Source of the DNA: Alteribacillus bidgolensis
Lineage (GTDB): Bacteria > Bacillota > Bacilli > Bacillales > Marinococcaceae
Reading direction: 5' to 3'
Length of the DNA: 64,000 bases
NCBI RefSeq assembly: GCF_002886255.1
Contig: NZ_KZ614149.1
Coordinates: 186,001 to 250,000, forward strand
Shown: positions 16,727 through 25,296 of the stretch, piece after piece
Layout of the letters: each line of letters opens with the position of its first letter
Numbering within the stretch: the stretch's first letter is position 1
Notes under the pieces: model-generated
What the model saw: the letters and a program-made list of their open reading frames with translations, nothing else
Told to the model about the DNA's origin: nothing
Database searches by the model: none
Program-made: the position numbers and the translations under genes

Positions 16727-17464
16727 ATGGATACGTATGAGCAACAGGCTTATGAAGATGTTCAAGTGTGGCTTAGAAAGCTAAAAAAACCATCCAGTAT
16801 GACGCAAACCTTTACAAAAAACATTCAAAGCAGAATGAATAATTTGGTTCCTAAAAAATTTCATCATTTAATGGGGCAGGCTGTTAAGCAGATGGTGGAA
16901 GGTGTACTAAATGGCTCCGAGTATTTACCAAAAGGAGACTATAAGAAAGCAAAAACTCTAAGAGAAGCAGATGAGAAACTTCAAGAACTTATTCCTGTTT
17001 TTCAAAAAGGGGCCGCAGCGGAAGGGGCAGGTACTGGAGCTGGCGGCATCTTTCTAGGAGCGGCTGATTTCCCTCTTCTTCTCGGTTTTAAAATGCGGTT
17101 TTTATTCTCAGCTGCACAAATATATGGATTAGATGTATACGATTTTAGAGACAGATTGTATATGCTTCATCTTTTCCAAGCAGCGTTTTCAAGCCCAGAA
17201 AAAAGGTGTGAAACAGCAGATAGGCTGGAAAATTGGGAAGAATATATTAGTGATAAACCAAGAAAAATATCGATGGCAGCAGAATGGGATTGGACATCTT
17301 TTCAGCAGCAATATAGAGATCATATTGATTTAGTCAAATTACTTCAGCTAATGCCTGGTTTTGGAGCAGTGATCGGAGCGGCTGCAAATTATCGGCTGCT
17401 TGGTCAGCTCGGGGAAGCTGCAAAAGAAGGCTATCGATTAAAATGGCTTCATTCAAAAGAATAA
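16727..17464 (+). CDS. ecsC: EcsC family protein
   Basis: A 245-aa protein with the EcsC-family block: a glycine-rich hydrophobic patch GAGTGAGGIFLGAADFPLL near 98-117, followed by GFKMRFLFSAAQIYGLD and a C-terminal FGAVIGAAANYRLLGQLG. A GAGGAGGAT ribosome site precedes the ATG. EcsC is the third gene of the ecs operon but is dispensable for transport in B. subtilis; its function is unclear and peripheral membrane association is only inferred. The operon closes with a strong terminator. Confidence 0.88.
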   Translation: MDTYEQQAYEDVQVWLRKLKKPSSMTQTFTKNIQSRMNNLVPKKFHHLMGQAVKQMVEGVLNGSEYLPKGDYKKAKTLREADEKLQELIPVFQKGAAAEGAGTGAGGIFLGAADFPLLLGFKMRFLFSAAQIYGLDVYDFRDRLYMLHLFQAAFSSPEKRCETADRLENWEEYISDKPRKISMAAEWDWTSFQQQYRDHIDLVKLLQLMPGFGAVIGAAANYRLLGQLGEAAKEGYRLKWLHSKE

Positions 17465-17535
17465 TAAAAGAAAAGTGCGGGATTATCCGAGTTCAAACTA
17501 ATATGCTGTACTGAAAAAGAAAAAAGAATTACAAG

Positions 17536-17580
17536 ACCCCTATTTCTAAAGAATTAACTTTAAAAATAGGGGATTTTTTT
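17536..17580 (+). terminator. Terminator of ecsABC
   Basis: Stem CCCCTATTTCTAAAG / CTTTAAAAATAGGGG followed by ATTTTTTT, between convergent ecsC and yhaA. Confidence 0.88.
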
Positions 17581-17620
17581 CATCTAACCGAGACATAGGA
17601 CCACCCGGGTTTTTACTTTT

Positions 17621-18793
17621 TTAATTGTCATACTCAAGTGCTGCTTTTCCCATTACTTTAGCAGCTAGAAGCATAGAACGTTCATCAATATCAAATTTGG
17701 GATGGTGGTGAGGATAGGTTTTTTCCCAGTTTGGATGTTGGGCGCCGGTAAAGAAGAAAGTCCCTTTCGCGTGTTTTAAATAATAAGCAAAATCTTCTCC
17801 GCCCATTTGCGGTTTCATTTCTTCTGTTTCTGTAACTCCAGGTACCTGATAGGCACAATCTGCAAGAAAAGCTGTTTCTTCTTCATGGTTAACAACAGCA
17901 GGATATCCACGTGAATAAGTAAAATCAGCTTCTGCGTTTGCACCTTGACATGTGGCATGTGTAATGGTTTCCAATTCTTTTTCTAATAAGCTGCGTACGT
18001 CTTCGCTGAATGTTCTTACCGTACCTGTAAGTTTCGCTCGGTCTGCAATAACATTGAAAGCGTTTTGTGCAACAAAAGAACCGACCGAAACAACCGCAGG
18101 CTCTTGTGGATCAACCCGGCGGCTGACGAGCTGCTGCATATTTGTAACAAGCTGTGATCCAATAACGACAGCGTCTTTGGTAAGATGTGGCATGGCACCG
18201 TGCCCTCCTTGACCAATGATTTCTATCTCAAATCGGTCCACTGCTGCCATCATCGGTCCATGTTTATATTGAATTTTTCCATGTGGAACAGTGGCCCATA
18301 GATGGGTGCCAAATATGACATCAACCCCGTCGAGGCAGCCATCTTTAATCATATCAACAGCCCCGCCTGGCGCATATTCTTCTGCATGCTGGTGAATAAA
18401 AACAACCGTACCTCTCCATTTCTCTTTTAAAGCATTTATTGCTTTTGCCAAAATGAGTAAAGTTGCTGTATGTCCGTCATGACCGCATGCGTGCATCACT
18501 CCATCTACTTTAGAACGAAAAGGAAGATCTGTTTGTTCGTGAATAGGAAGCGCATCAAAGTCTGCCCTTAAGGCGATGACAGGACCGGGTTTACCGCCTT
18601 GCAAGACGGCAGTAACACCTCTTCTTCCAACATTTGTTTTCACATCATGGCCAAGCTTTTTATGAAAATCTGCTATATATGCCGGTGTATGTTCTTCTTT
18701 AAAGGACAGCTCTGGATACTGATGAAGATATCTCCTGATTTCTACCATTTCATTATAAAAACGATCTAGTAAATCATAAAGTTTAGTTTCCAA
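17621..18793 (-). CDS. yhaA: M20D-family amidohydrolase YhaA
   Basis: A 390-aa metallo-amidohydrolase of the N-acyl-amino-acid/hippurate hydrolase type. Likely metal ligands are H101-x-C103-x-H105 (HACGH), E138-E139 in HQHAEE, H164 in GTHLW, and a C-terminal His in HHHPKFDIDE. The central GGHGAMPHLTKDAV marks the dimerisation domain. It cleaves an N-acyl or N-acetyl group from an amino acid or related amide in the cytoplasm; the substrate is not readable. The position beside ecsABC copies B. subtilis yhaA. Two GGGGGG-like bases before the ATG give a strong ribosome site. Confidence 0.85.
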   Translation of the reverse strand: METKLYDLLDRFYNEMVEIRRYLHQYPELSFKEEHTPAYIADFHKKLGHDVKTNVGRRGVTAVLQGGKPGPVIALRADFDALPIHEQTDLPFRSKVDGVMHACGHDGHTATLLILAKAINALKEKWRGTVVFIHQHAEEYAPGGAVDMIKDGCLDGVDVIFGTHLWATVPHGKIQYKHGPMMAAVDRFEIEIIGQGGHGAMPHLTKDAVVIGSQLVTNMQQLVSRRVDPQEPAVVSVGSFVAQNAFNVIADRAKLTGTVRTFSEDVRSLLEKELETITHATCQGANAEADFTYSRGYPAVVNHEEETAFLADCAYQVPGVTETEEMKPQMGGEDFAYYLKHAKGTFFFTGAQHPNWEKTYPHHHPKFDIDERSMLLAAKVMGKAALEYDN

Positions 18794-18857
18794 AAAACAA
18801 CCCCCCTGTATTTTATTAATGTTTTTCTATTTTATCATAGCTGATTTCCTTTCATCG

Positions 18858-18925
18858 TACTTTAGAAAGGTTTAACTTGCTAAAAGAATTGCATTATGAG
18901 GACTAGGCGGCAAGCCGGTAATTAT
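18858..18925 (+). repeat. Degenerate intergenic palindromic repeat, copy D
   Basis: Retains TACTTTAGAAAGG at the left, and GGACTAGGCGGCAAGCCGG at the right, with the middle deleted. It lies at the 3' end of ccdA and touches its stop codon. Confidence 0.6.
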
Positions 18926-19641
18926 TATAGTCCAAAAGGAACGAATCGGGCTAGATAGCTTGAAAGCATTTGAAAGTAACCAGTAAAAAGCATAATACCA
19001 AGCACGATCATAATATAGCCGCTAGTCTTTTGAATGATAGGAACCCACTTGTTTAATCTTTTTAATTTATTTAGTGATTTTGAGTAAATCAATGCTACTA
19101 ATAGAAAGGGAATGCCTAAGCCGATGGAATAAATGAACAGCATAAATATTCCTGAATACATTGTCTCGGCCTGGCTTGCTAGTGTAAGTATAGCTCCAAG
19201 CACTAGTCCTATACAAGGGGACCAGCCGGCTGCAAACAATAATCCAAGCAGAACAGAACTTGTAAAACTAGTTGATTTTTTTGGTTCATAATGAACTTTT
19301 TTATCAGTTAATAGAGAGCGGATAGAAATAATACCAGCCATTTGGAGTCCGAAAATGACGATTATAATTCCTCCAAGTTGTTCTATGAGGTTATTCCACC
19401 TTGCAAATTGCTGTCCTAAATAGGTTGACGAAGCACCTAGCAGCATAAAGATGATCGTAAAACCAAGAATGAATCCTATACTTCTTGTTAAAATTAAACG
19501 CTTTTGGGCATTAACTTGATTGTTAGAAACTGTTGTACCGGTCAATTGAGCTAAATAAGCTGGTACAAGCGGAAAAATACAGGGAGAAAGAAAAGAAACT
19601 ATTCCTGCGCCGAACGCGAGCCATATGCTTACTTCATTCAA
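18925..19641 (-). CDS. ccdA: Cytochrome c biogenesis membrane protein CcdA
   Basis: A 238-aa protein with six membrane segments and the two conserved redox cysteines: C21 in FLSPCIFPLVPAYLAQLTG, and C143 in AAGWSPCIGLVLGAIL. CcdA passes electrons from cytoplasmic thioredoxin across the membrane to thiol-disulphide proteins that keep apocytochrome c, or spore-cortex factors such as StoA, reduced. The coding-strand ATG follows a GAGGTAA ribosome site. It is divergent from liaFSR with over 500 bases of repeats between. Confidence 0.92.
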   Translation of the reverse strand: MNEVSIWLAFGAGIVSFLSPCIFPLVPAYLAQLTGTTVSNNQVNAQKRLILTRSIGFILGFTIIFMLLGASSTYLGQQFARWNNLIEQLGGIIIVIFGLQMAGIISIRSLLTDKKVHYEPKKSTSFTSSVLLGLLFAAGWSPCIGLVLGAILTLASQAETMYSGIFMLFIYSIGLGIPFLLVALIYSKSLNKLKRLNKWVPIIQKTSGYIMIVLGIMLFTGYFQMLSSYLARFVPFGL

Positions 19642-19744
19642 AAGAGTTACCTCCTATTGCTATTCTGTCATTTTTATATACACAAGCCGTTTTTATTATA
19701 CACTGGAAATATGAAAATTGCGTGAAGCGACGAACGTTAACTTG

Positions 19745-19837
19745 TACTTTAGGAAAGTTTCACTTTGTTAAAGGTTCAAAGTTAAGTAAAACTACGTCTT
19801 CCGCCATAGGATTCGACGGCAAGCCGAGTTTTTCTAA
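19745..19837 (+). repeat. Intergenic palindromic repeat, full copy E
   Basis: Begins TACTTTAGGAAAGTTTC, carries the CTTTGTTAAAGGTTCAAAG stem, the CTTCCGCC block, and ends in TCGACGGCAAGCCGAG plus TTTTTCTAA. It lies in the 541-base gap between divergent ccdA and liaF; the rest of that gap holds the next repeat and a perfect dyad at 20045-20064. Confidence 0.88.
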
Positions 19838-19865
19838 TTAGATAGGAAAGTATAAAATTTTGCGC

Positions 19866-20044
19866 TTTGATGTCTAGCTTCAGGGGGCCCGAGATGGTTT
19901 AAGGAACTTTTGCTAGATTCGCGAACATCGTGTTCCGAGCGCAAAAGTCAGCACCTCCTGTGCAAGCCAGTTCGACGTTCTCACAGGACGAGAGGAACTT
20001 AGCCGAACGTCATTTAAAACAAGGACGCTTGCGCTTTTCTTAAG
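19866..20044 (+). repeat. Structured Bacillaceae intergenic repeat (GATGTCTAGCT...GCGCTTTTCTT type)
   Basis: Starts TGATGTCTAGCTTCAG and ends ACGCTTGCGCTTTTCTTA, the end signature of a short repeat I recognise from many Bacillaceae genomes. Internally it holds nested inverted pairs: ACTTTTGC with GCAAAAGT, CCTGTG with CACAGG, and GACGTTC with GAACGTC. There is no ORF inside. It is probably a non-autonomous or RNA-structured element. The single copy in this window cannot show mobility. Confidence 0.65.
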
Positions 20045-20183
20045 TATCCGTCTGTAGACGGATAAAAAAATAAACTCTGGCTGGTCGCATGATAAGAACT
20101 TTCATATTACACTAAATATATACAAAATTTATATGGGTTATTATTCCAAAAAATTTTAGCAGCAAGGAAGGATAGATGCGCTC

Positions 20184-21077
20184 ATGCGTAGCTCAGGAAA
20201 TATAGTATTAGGATTAATAATTATTATATTAGGACTAAACATTTTATTTGATCAGTTGTATATCGATATAAACTTAGGCTTACTTATATGGCCCATTATA
20301 GCTTTTTCATTAGCATACCATTTTTATAAGAAAGGTCGAAAATGGTTGATGTGGTTATTTACTGCTCTAGCTGTTATTTCAATTAGTAATGAAATTTTTC
20401 ATTTTGATTTAACAGGTTTTATTATTGCAGCTGTTTTTCTATATTTTGGGCTGAAACTTATGAAGCGAAATGACACTGCAAAAGAAATTGATATTGACAA
20501 GGATTTGCCCTCTATAAATGAAGAGGAGAATTCAAACACATCCTCTCCATATACTGTTGATCAAACTCCAGACTTAGCGCCGTTCATTACTAATAGAGAA
20601 GAAATAAAATACAAATCCACCTCAGAAGCAGAAGAGTCTGTGAAAAACCGTCATGCGAACAAAACAAAAGTCTCTCAAGCAGATAAAAGAAAGGAACCAA
20701 TTGTCACACCTTCTTACAAAAATATGTTTATCGGTGATTATAAATTAATGAAAAGAAGGTTTGCTTTGCAGGATATGAATGTGAAATACGGAATTGGTGA
20801 TATTTCGATTGATTTTTCAAAAGCCATTATTGATGAAGGAGAAACGGTGATTGTTTTACACGGAGGTATTGGAGATGTAGATTTATACGTTCCTTATGAA
20901 TTGGATATATCGGTTCAAGCGAGTGCCACCATTGGGGATATGAATATATTAGGTCAGCGTGAAGAAGGGCTTAATAAGCAGCTTACTATTAATACCGATT
21001 ATTATAAAGAAGCTGATCGAAAAATAAAGGTTATTATATCTGTGATTATCGGTGATATAGACGTGAGGTATGTATAA
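20184..21077 (+). CDS. liaF: Envelope-stress regulator LiaF
   Basis: A 297-aa protein: about four N-terminal membrane segments in the first 95 residues, an acidic/polar linker of about 90 residues, then a C-terminal beta-rich cell-wall-active-antibiotic-response domain with repeats of the form YGIGDISIDFS, GGIGDVDLYVP and ATIGDMNILG. LiaF holds LiaS inactive at the membrane until cell-wall antibiotics disturb lipid II. The ATG is preceded by AAGGAAGGA at a slightly long distance. The gene shares a base with liaS. liaI, liaH and liaG of B. subtilis are absent here; the region upstream is only repeats. Confidence 0.88.
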   Translation: MRSSGNIVLGLIIIILGLNILFDQLYIDINLGLLIWPIIAFSLAYHFYKKGRKWLMWLFTALAVISISNEIFHFDLTGFIIAAVFLYFGLKLMKRNDTAKEIDIDKDLPSINEEENSNTSSPYTVDQTPDLAPFITNREEIKYKSTSEAEESVKNRHANKTKVSQADKRKEPIVTPSYKNMFIGDYKLMKRRFALQDMNVKYGIGDISIDFSKAIIDEGETVIVLHGGIGDVDLYVPYELDISVQASATIGDMNILGQREEGLNKQLTINTDYYKEADRKIKVIISVIIGDIDVRYV

Positions 21078-22159
21078 TGCGAAAAATGGTAAACATCCAA
21101 TGGGACTATATCCGATATTCTTTTGGAACAGCAGTGATTACAGCTGTGCTGTTATTTTTGATTCTGTTATCTAGCACGGAAGATTTATTATTATTACTCA
21201 CTTTTAAAAGTTGGTTTGGTTTACCTACACTTCTAATATGGGTTGTTGTGTCCTTTCTTTTAGCCTTATTGATAGGATGGCGAGGCGGAAAAAGGCAGAA
21301 ACTGCGAATAAACAAATTATTAGCAGGAACATTGGCGTTGGAAAAAGGAGATTTTTCTAAAAATATACACATAGACGGTGAAGACGAGTTTGCAGTAATG
21401 GGAAATCACTTGAATGCTGTGGCAAGCAGGATGGAAGAACAAGCAAGGTCTGTTCAAAAGCTTTCGGCGGAACGAGCTGAATGGCAAGCTTCCATTAAAC
21501 AATCAGCTGCAGCTGCTGAAAGACAAAGGCTGGCCAGAGAGCTGCATGATGCGGTAAGTCAACAGTTATTTGCTATATCGATGACGACGGCAGCTCTACA
21601 GAAAACGATACCGAACGATATTGTTAAAGGAAAAAAACAAGTATCACTTATAGAAAAAATGGCAGGAAATGCACAAGGGGAAATGAGAGCATTGCTTATG
21701 CATTTACGTCCGGCAAGTTTAGAAGGTAAATTACTAGAGGATGGTTTGAAAAATTTGCTGCAAGAGCTTTCAGAGAAGACAAAATTGCAAATTAAGTGGA
21801 ATATTCAAGAAATTCCAGACGCAGGGAAGGGGATTGAAGACCATCTTTTCCGGATTGCACAAGAAGCACTTTCCAATGTATTAAGACACGCTCAAGCTGC
21901 TCAAGTAGATTTTCAACTAAAGTGCTATTCTGGTCAGTTGCGAATGAAAATCATTGACGATGGAGTCGGATTTCACTTAGAAAGAGACCAAAAACAATCG
22001 TCTTATGGTCTTTCTATGATGAAAGAAAGAGTGAACGAACTTGGGGGAGTAATTCATATTTTATCTTATCCAAGAAAAGGGACACAGATTGAAGTAAATG
22101 TTCCAATAGTGGATGATAAAGAGGAGGAGAAGCCGATTGATAAAAGTAGTGCTGATTGA
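21077..22159 (+). CDS. liaS: Sensor histidine kinase LiaS
   Basis: A 360-aa NarL-class kinase with two membrane segments (about 15-32 and 45-66) and a very short external loop, the intramembrane-sensing layout. A HAMP domain at about 70-120, dimerisation box RLARELHDAVSQQLF with H157, and an ATPase domain with DNG-like DDGVGF and YGLSMMKERV follow. It is controlled by LiaF and phosphorylates LiaR during cell-envelope stress. The start overlaps the liaF stop by one base; the end overlaps liaR. Confidence 0.9.
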   Translation: MRKMVNIQWDYIRYSFGTAVITAVLLFLILLSSTEDLLLLLTFKSWFGLPTLLIWVVVSFLLALLIGWRGGKRQKLRINKLLAGTLALEKGDFSKNIHIDGEDEFAVMGNHLNAVASRMEEQARSVQKLSAERAEWQASIKQSAAAAERQRLARELHDAVSQQLFAISMTTAALQKTIPNDIVKGKKQVSLIEKMAGNAQGEMRALLMHLRPASLEGKLLEDGLKNLLQELSEKTKLQIKWNIQEIPDAGKGIEDHLFRIAQEALSNVLRHAQAAQVDFQLKCYSGQLRMKIIDDGVGFHLERDQKQSSYGLSMMKERVNELGGVIHILSYPRKGTQIEVNVPIVDDKEEEKPIDKSSAD

Positions 22160-22766
22160 TGATCATGAAATGGTGCGTATGGGAGTATCAGCTTACCTTT
22201 CAACGGAAGAAGATATAGATATTGCAGGAGAAGCTGCCAATGGAAAAGACGGCGTAAATGTAGTGCGAGAACATAAACCTGATGTCGTTTTAATGGATCT
22301 TATTATGGATGAAATGGATGGTATTGAAGCAACGCGACTGATTACATCTGAGTTTCCGAATACAAAAGTCATCGTGCTTACTAGCTTTTATGATGATGAA
22401 CAGGTTTATCCTGCGATTGAAGCTGGGGCGTTCAGCTATTTATTGAAAACGTCAAAAGCACATACGATTGCAGAGGCAATACGTGCAGCGATGAACGGGG
22501 AATCTAAAGTAGAAGCAGAAGTTACGAAGAAGATGATGAAAAAAATGCGCCACCCTGATCAAATGCGTCATGAAACGTTAACATCAAGAGAGCTAGAAGT
22601 GCTGGCTTTAATTGGAGAGGGGAAAACTAATCAAGAAATTGCTGATGAATTATATATTGGAATTAAAACCGTAAAAACCCATGTGAGTCATATATTATCT
22701 AAGTTAGAGGTAGATGACAGAACACAAATAGCGGTTTATGCTCATCGACATGGATTAGTAAAATAA
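22137..22766 (+). CDS. liaR: Response regulator LiaR (NarL/LuxR family)
   Basis: A 209-aa regulator with a receiver domain (D8/D9, phospho-acceptor D54 in VVLMDLIMDEMDG, K in LLKTS) and a C-terminal LuxR helix-turn-helix (LTSRELEVLALIGEGKTNQE then TVKTHVSHILSKL). I start at the TTG at 22137 because GAGGAGGAG lies seven bases before it and the product then begins MIKVVLIDDHEMVR as in the family; an upstream in-frame start at 22113 would add an unlikely basic tail. It lies inside the end of liaS, so it is translationally coupled. Confidence 0.92.
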   Translation: MIKVVLIDDHEMVRMGVSAYLSTEEDIDIAGEAANGKDGVNVVREHKPDVVLMDLIMDEMDGIEATRLITSEFPNTKVIVLTSFYDDEQVYPAIEAGAFSYLLKTSKAHTIAEAIRAAMNGESKVEAEVTKKMMKKMRHPDQMRHETLTSRELEVLALIGEGKTNQEIADELYIGIKTVKTHVSHILSKLEVDDRTQIAVYAHRHGLVK

Positions 22767-22950
22767 GAGTGTTTAAATTTTTCAATGGGTATTTCCGTAA
22801 TTTTTCAAATAAATATTAAAAAATAACAGATAATATAAAAGGATATGTAAAAATATATCGAAACAGAGCTAACTGATTTATAATAGATTCGAGCCAAATA
22901 CCTATTGAGTCTTGCGCTTAAATATGCGCGTATAATGAAGGAGTAATAGC

Positions 22951-25104
22951 ATGAGGAATAAATGGATAATCTGGGGGCTTGCAGTTTTTACTTTTATTAT
23001 ATTGAGCGCCGGGATTTATCTTTCTTCTGTCGTAATTGGTGCGGCCGCGATAGATGAGAAAAAATTAGTAATGAACGAAACTACTGAAATCTTTGATAAT
23101 AATGGAGAAAAATTGGCAGAACTCTATATTGAGGACAGAGATTTGATTAATATAGAAGACATACCTGACCATGTTAAACAGCCTTTTGTAGCTATAGAAG
23201 ATATTCGGTTTTATGATCACCAGGGAATTGATCCTCGCGCCATACTTAGAGCCTTATATCGTGATATTTTAGCAGGGTCTAAAGTAGAAGGCGGAAGTAC
23301 GATTACCCAGCAATTAGCAAAAAATGCTTTTCTATCGAGTGATAAAACCTTGCTTCGTAAAACAAAAGAAGTACTTATTGCCATGGGACTTGAACGGAAA
23401 TTCAGCAAAGATGAAATACTAGGATATTATTTAAATCAGGTATATTTTGGCCATGGTGCTTACGGTATAAAGTCAGCGGCAGAACTTTATTTTGACAAAG
23501 CTGTCGAAGATTTGACAACAGATGAAGCAGCTTTACTTGCTGGTATACCTAAAGCACCGGGAAATTACTCGCCTGTTGAAGATGCGGAACGTGCAAAAGA
23601 AAGACGAAACACTGTTTTAGCTCTTATGGAGCGGCACGGATTTATTACAGCAGAGGAAGCAACAGCATATCAAGGAAAAACAGTGCCGGATTCACTTAAC
23701 CGGTCAAAAGAAACGACAGCTTTTTACACATATATCGATATGATGTTAGAAGAAGCTGAAAACAAGTACCATCTCACCCCAGAAGAAGTATATCGAGGCG
23801 GATACGATATTGTTGTTCCGATGAACAAAGAAATGCAGCAAGCTTCCTACGACTTATTTCAAGAAGAAGCCTACTTCCCTGAAGAAGCAAAGGATGCCGA
23901 AGGGGCTTTTTTCATGATGGATCACCATAGCGGCGGAGTTGCAGCTGTGCAAGGCGGAAGAGAGTATGTTCGCAGAGGTTTAAACAGAGTAAAAGTGAAA
24001 CGACAGCCAGGGTCAGTCATGAAACCACTTGCTGTGTATGCTCCGGCATTAGAATCAGGAGAATACCATCCGTATTCGTTACTAAAAGACGAACAGATGG
24101 ACTTTGATGGGTACTCTCCTAAAAATTATAATGGCGAGTACCGCGGTGAAATATCGATGGCTGATGCAATCACTGAATCTACCAATACGGCTGCTGTTTG
24201 GTTATATGATCAGATTGGAGAAAAAGAAAGTAGTACATGGATGGAGGAGCTTGGACTTCAAATAGAGGATAACGGCTTGGCTGTGGCACTTGGAGGACTT
24301 ACTGAAGGTCTTTCTCCAATGGAACTGGCATCTGCGTATACTGCCTTTTCTAATCAAGGCACAAAAGTTAACCCTTATTTTATCGAAAAGATAACCGATA
24401 GAAATGGGGAGGTAATTGGACAAGCAGATCCCGAAACAAAAGAAGTAATGAGTGCACAAAATGCCTGGTATATGACAAGACTTCTGGAAAATGTAGTGCA
24501 AGAAGGGACCGGAACTGCTGGAGAAACGGTTTATCCATTGGCGGGAAAAACGGGCACGACTTCTTTTTTAGAAATAGAAGGAGGAACACGGGACGCATGG
24601 TTTGCCGGGTTTACTCCACAATGGACCGGGGCTCTTTGGATGGGATATGACAAAACTACAGAAGATCAGCATCTTCAGGCAGGCAGCTCGTATCCAACAC
24701 GTTTATTTAAAGAAATTCTTAACGACGTTCCTGCTGATGATAGTGTGCAAACTGCATTTCAACAACCAGAAGATGTGAAAGACTTAGAAGAACCTGTAGA
24801 AATGGCCCGGGTGAACGATTTGTCTGCTTCACTCAGTTTAAAAGGAGGCGGGCTTTTCAATGTTCACTTAAAATGGTCTGCGGCGGCAGATGAACGTGTA
24901 ATATATCGAGTGTATGAAGTGAACGATGGAGAAGGTGAAATCATTGAAGAAGTTGAAGGAGACAGCGAATTTACGATTGAAGGAGTCAATGTTTTTAATT
25001 TACAAGATTATATGGTCGTGCCTTTTAATCCACAAACAGAAAAAGAAGGTGAGCCATCAAACGTTGCAGAAGTAAGTGTAGGCTCTTTATTTGGAGCTGG
25101 TTAA
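22951..25104 (+). CDS. pbpF: Class A penicillin-binding protein (PbpF-like)
   Basis: A 717-aa bifunctional peptidoglycan synthase. It has one N-terminal membrane anchor (about 5-28) and a GT51 transglycosylase domain at about 60-235 with IEDIRFYDHQGIDP, GGSTITQQLAKN and YLNQVYFGHGAYG. The transpeptidase domain has nucleophile S355 in GSVMK, an STN motif near 411 and KTGTT near 533. A C-terminal beta-sandwich tail follows. It polymerises and crosslinks wall on the outer membrane face. The position directly before hemEHY is that of B. subtilis pbpF (PBP2c, involved in spore germ-cell wall). A terminator separates it from hemE. Confidence 0.88.
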   Translation: MRNKWIIWGLAVFTFIILSAGIYLSSVVIGAAAIDEKKLVMNETTEIFDNNGEKLAELYIEDRDLINIEDIPDHVKQPFVAIEDIRFYDHQGIDPRAILRALYRDILAGSKVEGGSTITQQLAKNAFLSSDKTLLRKTKEVLIAMGLERKFSKDEILGYYLNQVYFGHGAYGIKSAAELYFDKAVEDLTTDEAALLAGIPKAPGNYSPVEDAERAKERRNTVLALMERHGFITAEEATAYQGKTVPDSLNRSKETTAFYTYIDMMLEEAENKYHLTPEEVYRGGYDIVVPMNKEMQQASYDLFQEEAYFPEEAKDAEGAFFMMDHHSGGVAAVQGGREYVRRGLNRVKVKRQPGSVMKPLAVYAPALESGEYHPYSLLKDEQMDFDGYSPKNYNGEYRGEISMADAITESTNTAAVWLYDQIGEKESSTWMEELGLQIEDNGLAVALGGLTEGLSPMELASAYTAFSNQGTKVNPYFIEKITDRNGEVIGQADPETKEVMSAQNAWYMTRLLENVVQEGTGTAGETVYPLAGKTGTTSFLEIEGGTRDAWFAGFTPQWTGALWMGYDKTTEDQHLQAGSSYPTRLFKEILNDVPADDSVQTAFQQPEDVKDLEEPVEMARVNDLSASLSLKGGGLFNVHLKWSAAADERVIYRVYEVNDGEGEIIEEVEGDSEFTIEGVNVFNLQDYMVVPFNPQTEKEGEPSNVAEVSVGSLFGAG

Positions 25105-25116
25105 AAATAATATGGA

Positions 25117-25148
25117 TGGGGCTGTGTTAAGGCACAGTCCTTTTTTTC
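25117..25148 (+). terminator. Terminator of pbpF
   Basis: Stem GGGCTGTG / CACAGTCC with a seven-base loop, followed by TTTTTTTCTTTC. Confidence 0.85.
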
Positions 25149-25296
25149 TTTCTATTTTATGAACAAAGTCTATGAGTACTGTACATGACAATAAGAGAAG
25201 AGTATGGTAAAAAGGGTATGGAAATAATATTAAAGAAATAATTTATATAACTTATATAACGTTTGTAAGCGTATTAGATAAAAGGAGTGCTTGGCT

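Noticed and set aside
20045..20064. Perfect dyad as a terminator
   Set aside because: It is followed by A residues in the plus direction and has no T-run after it on the minus strand; no gene ends next to it.
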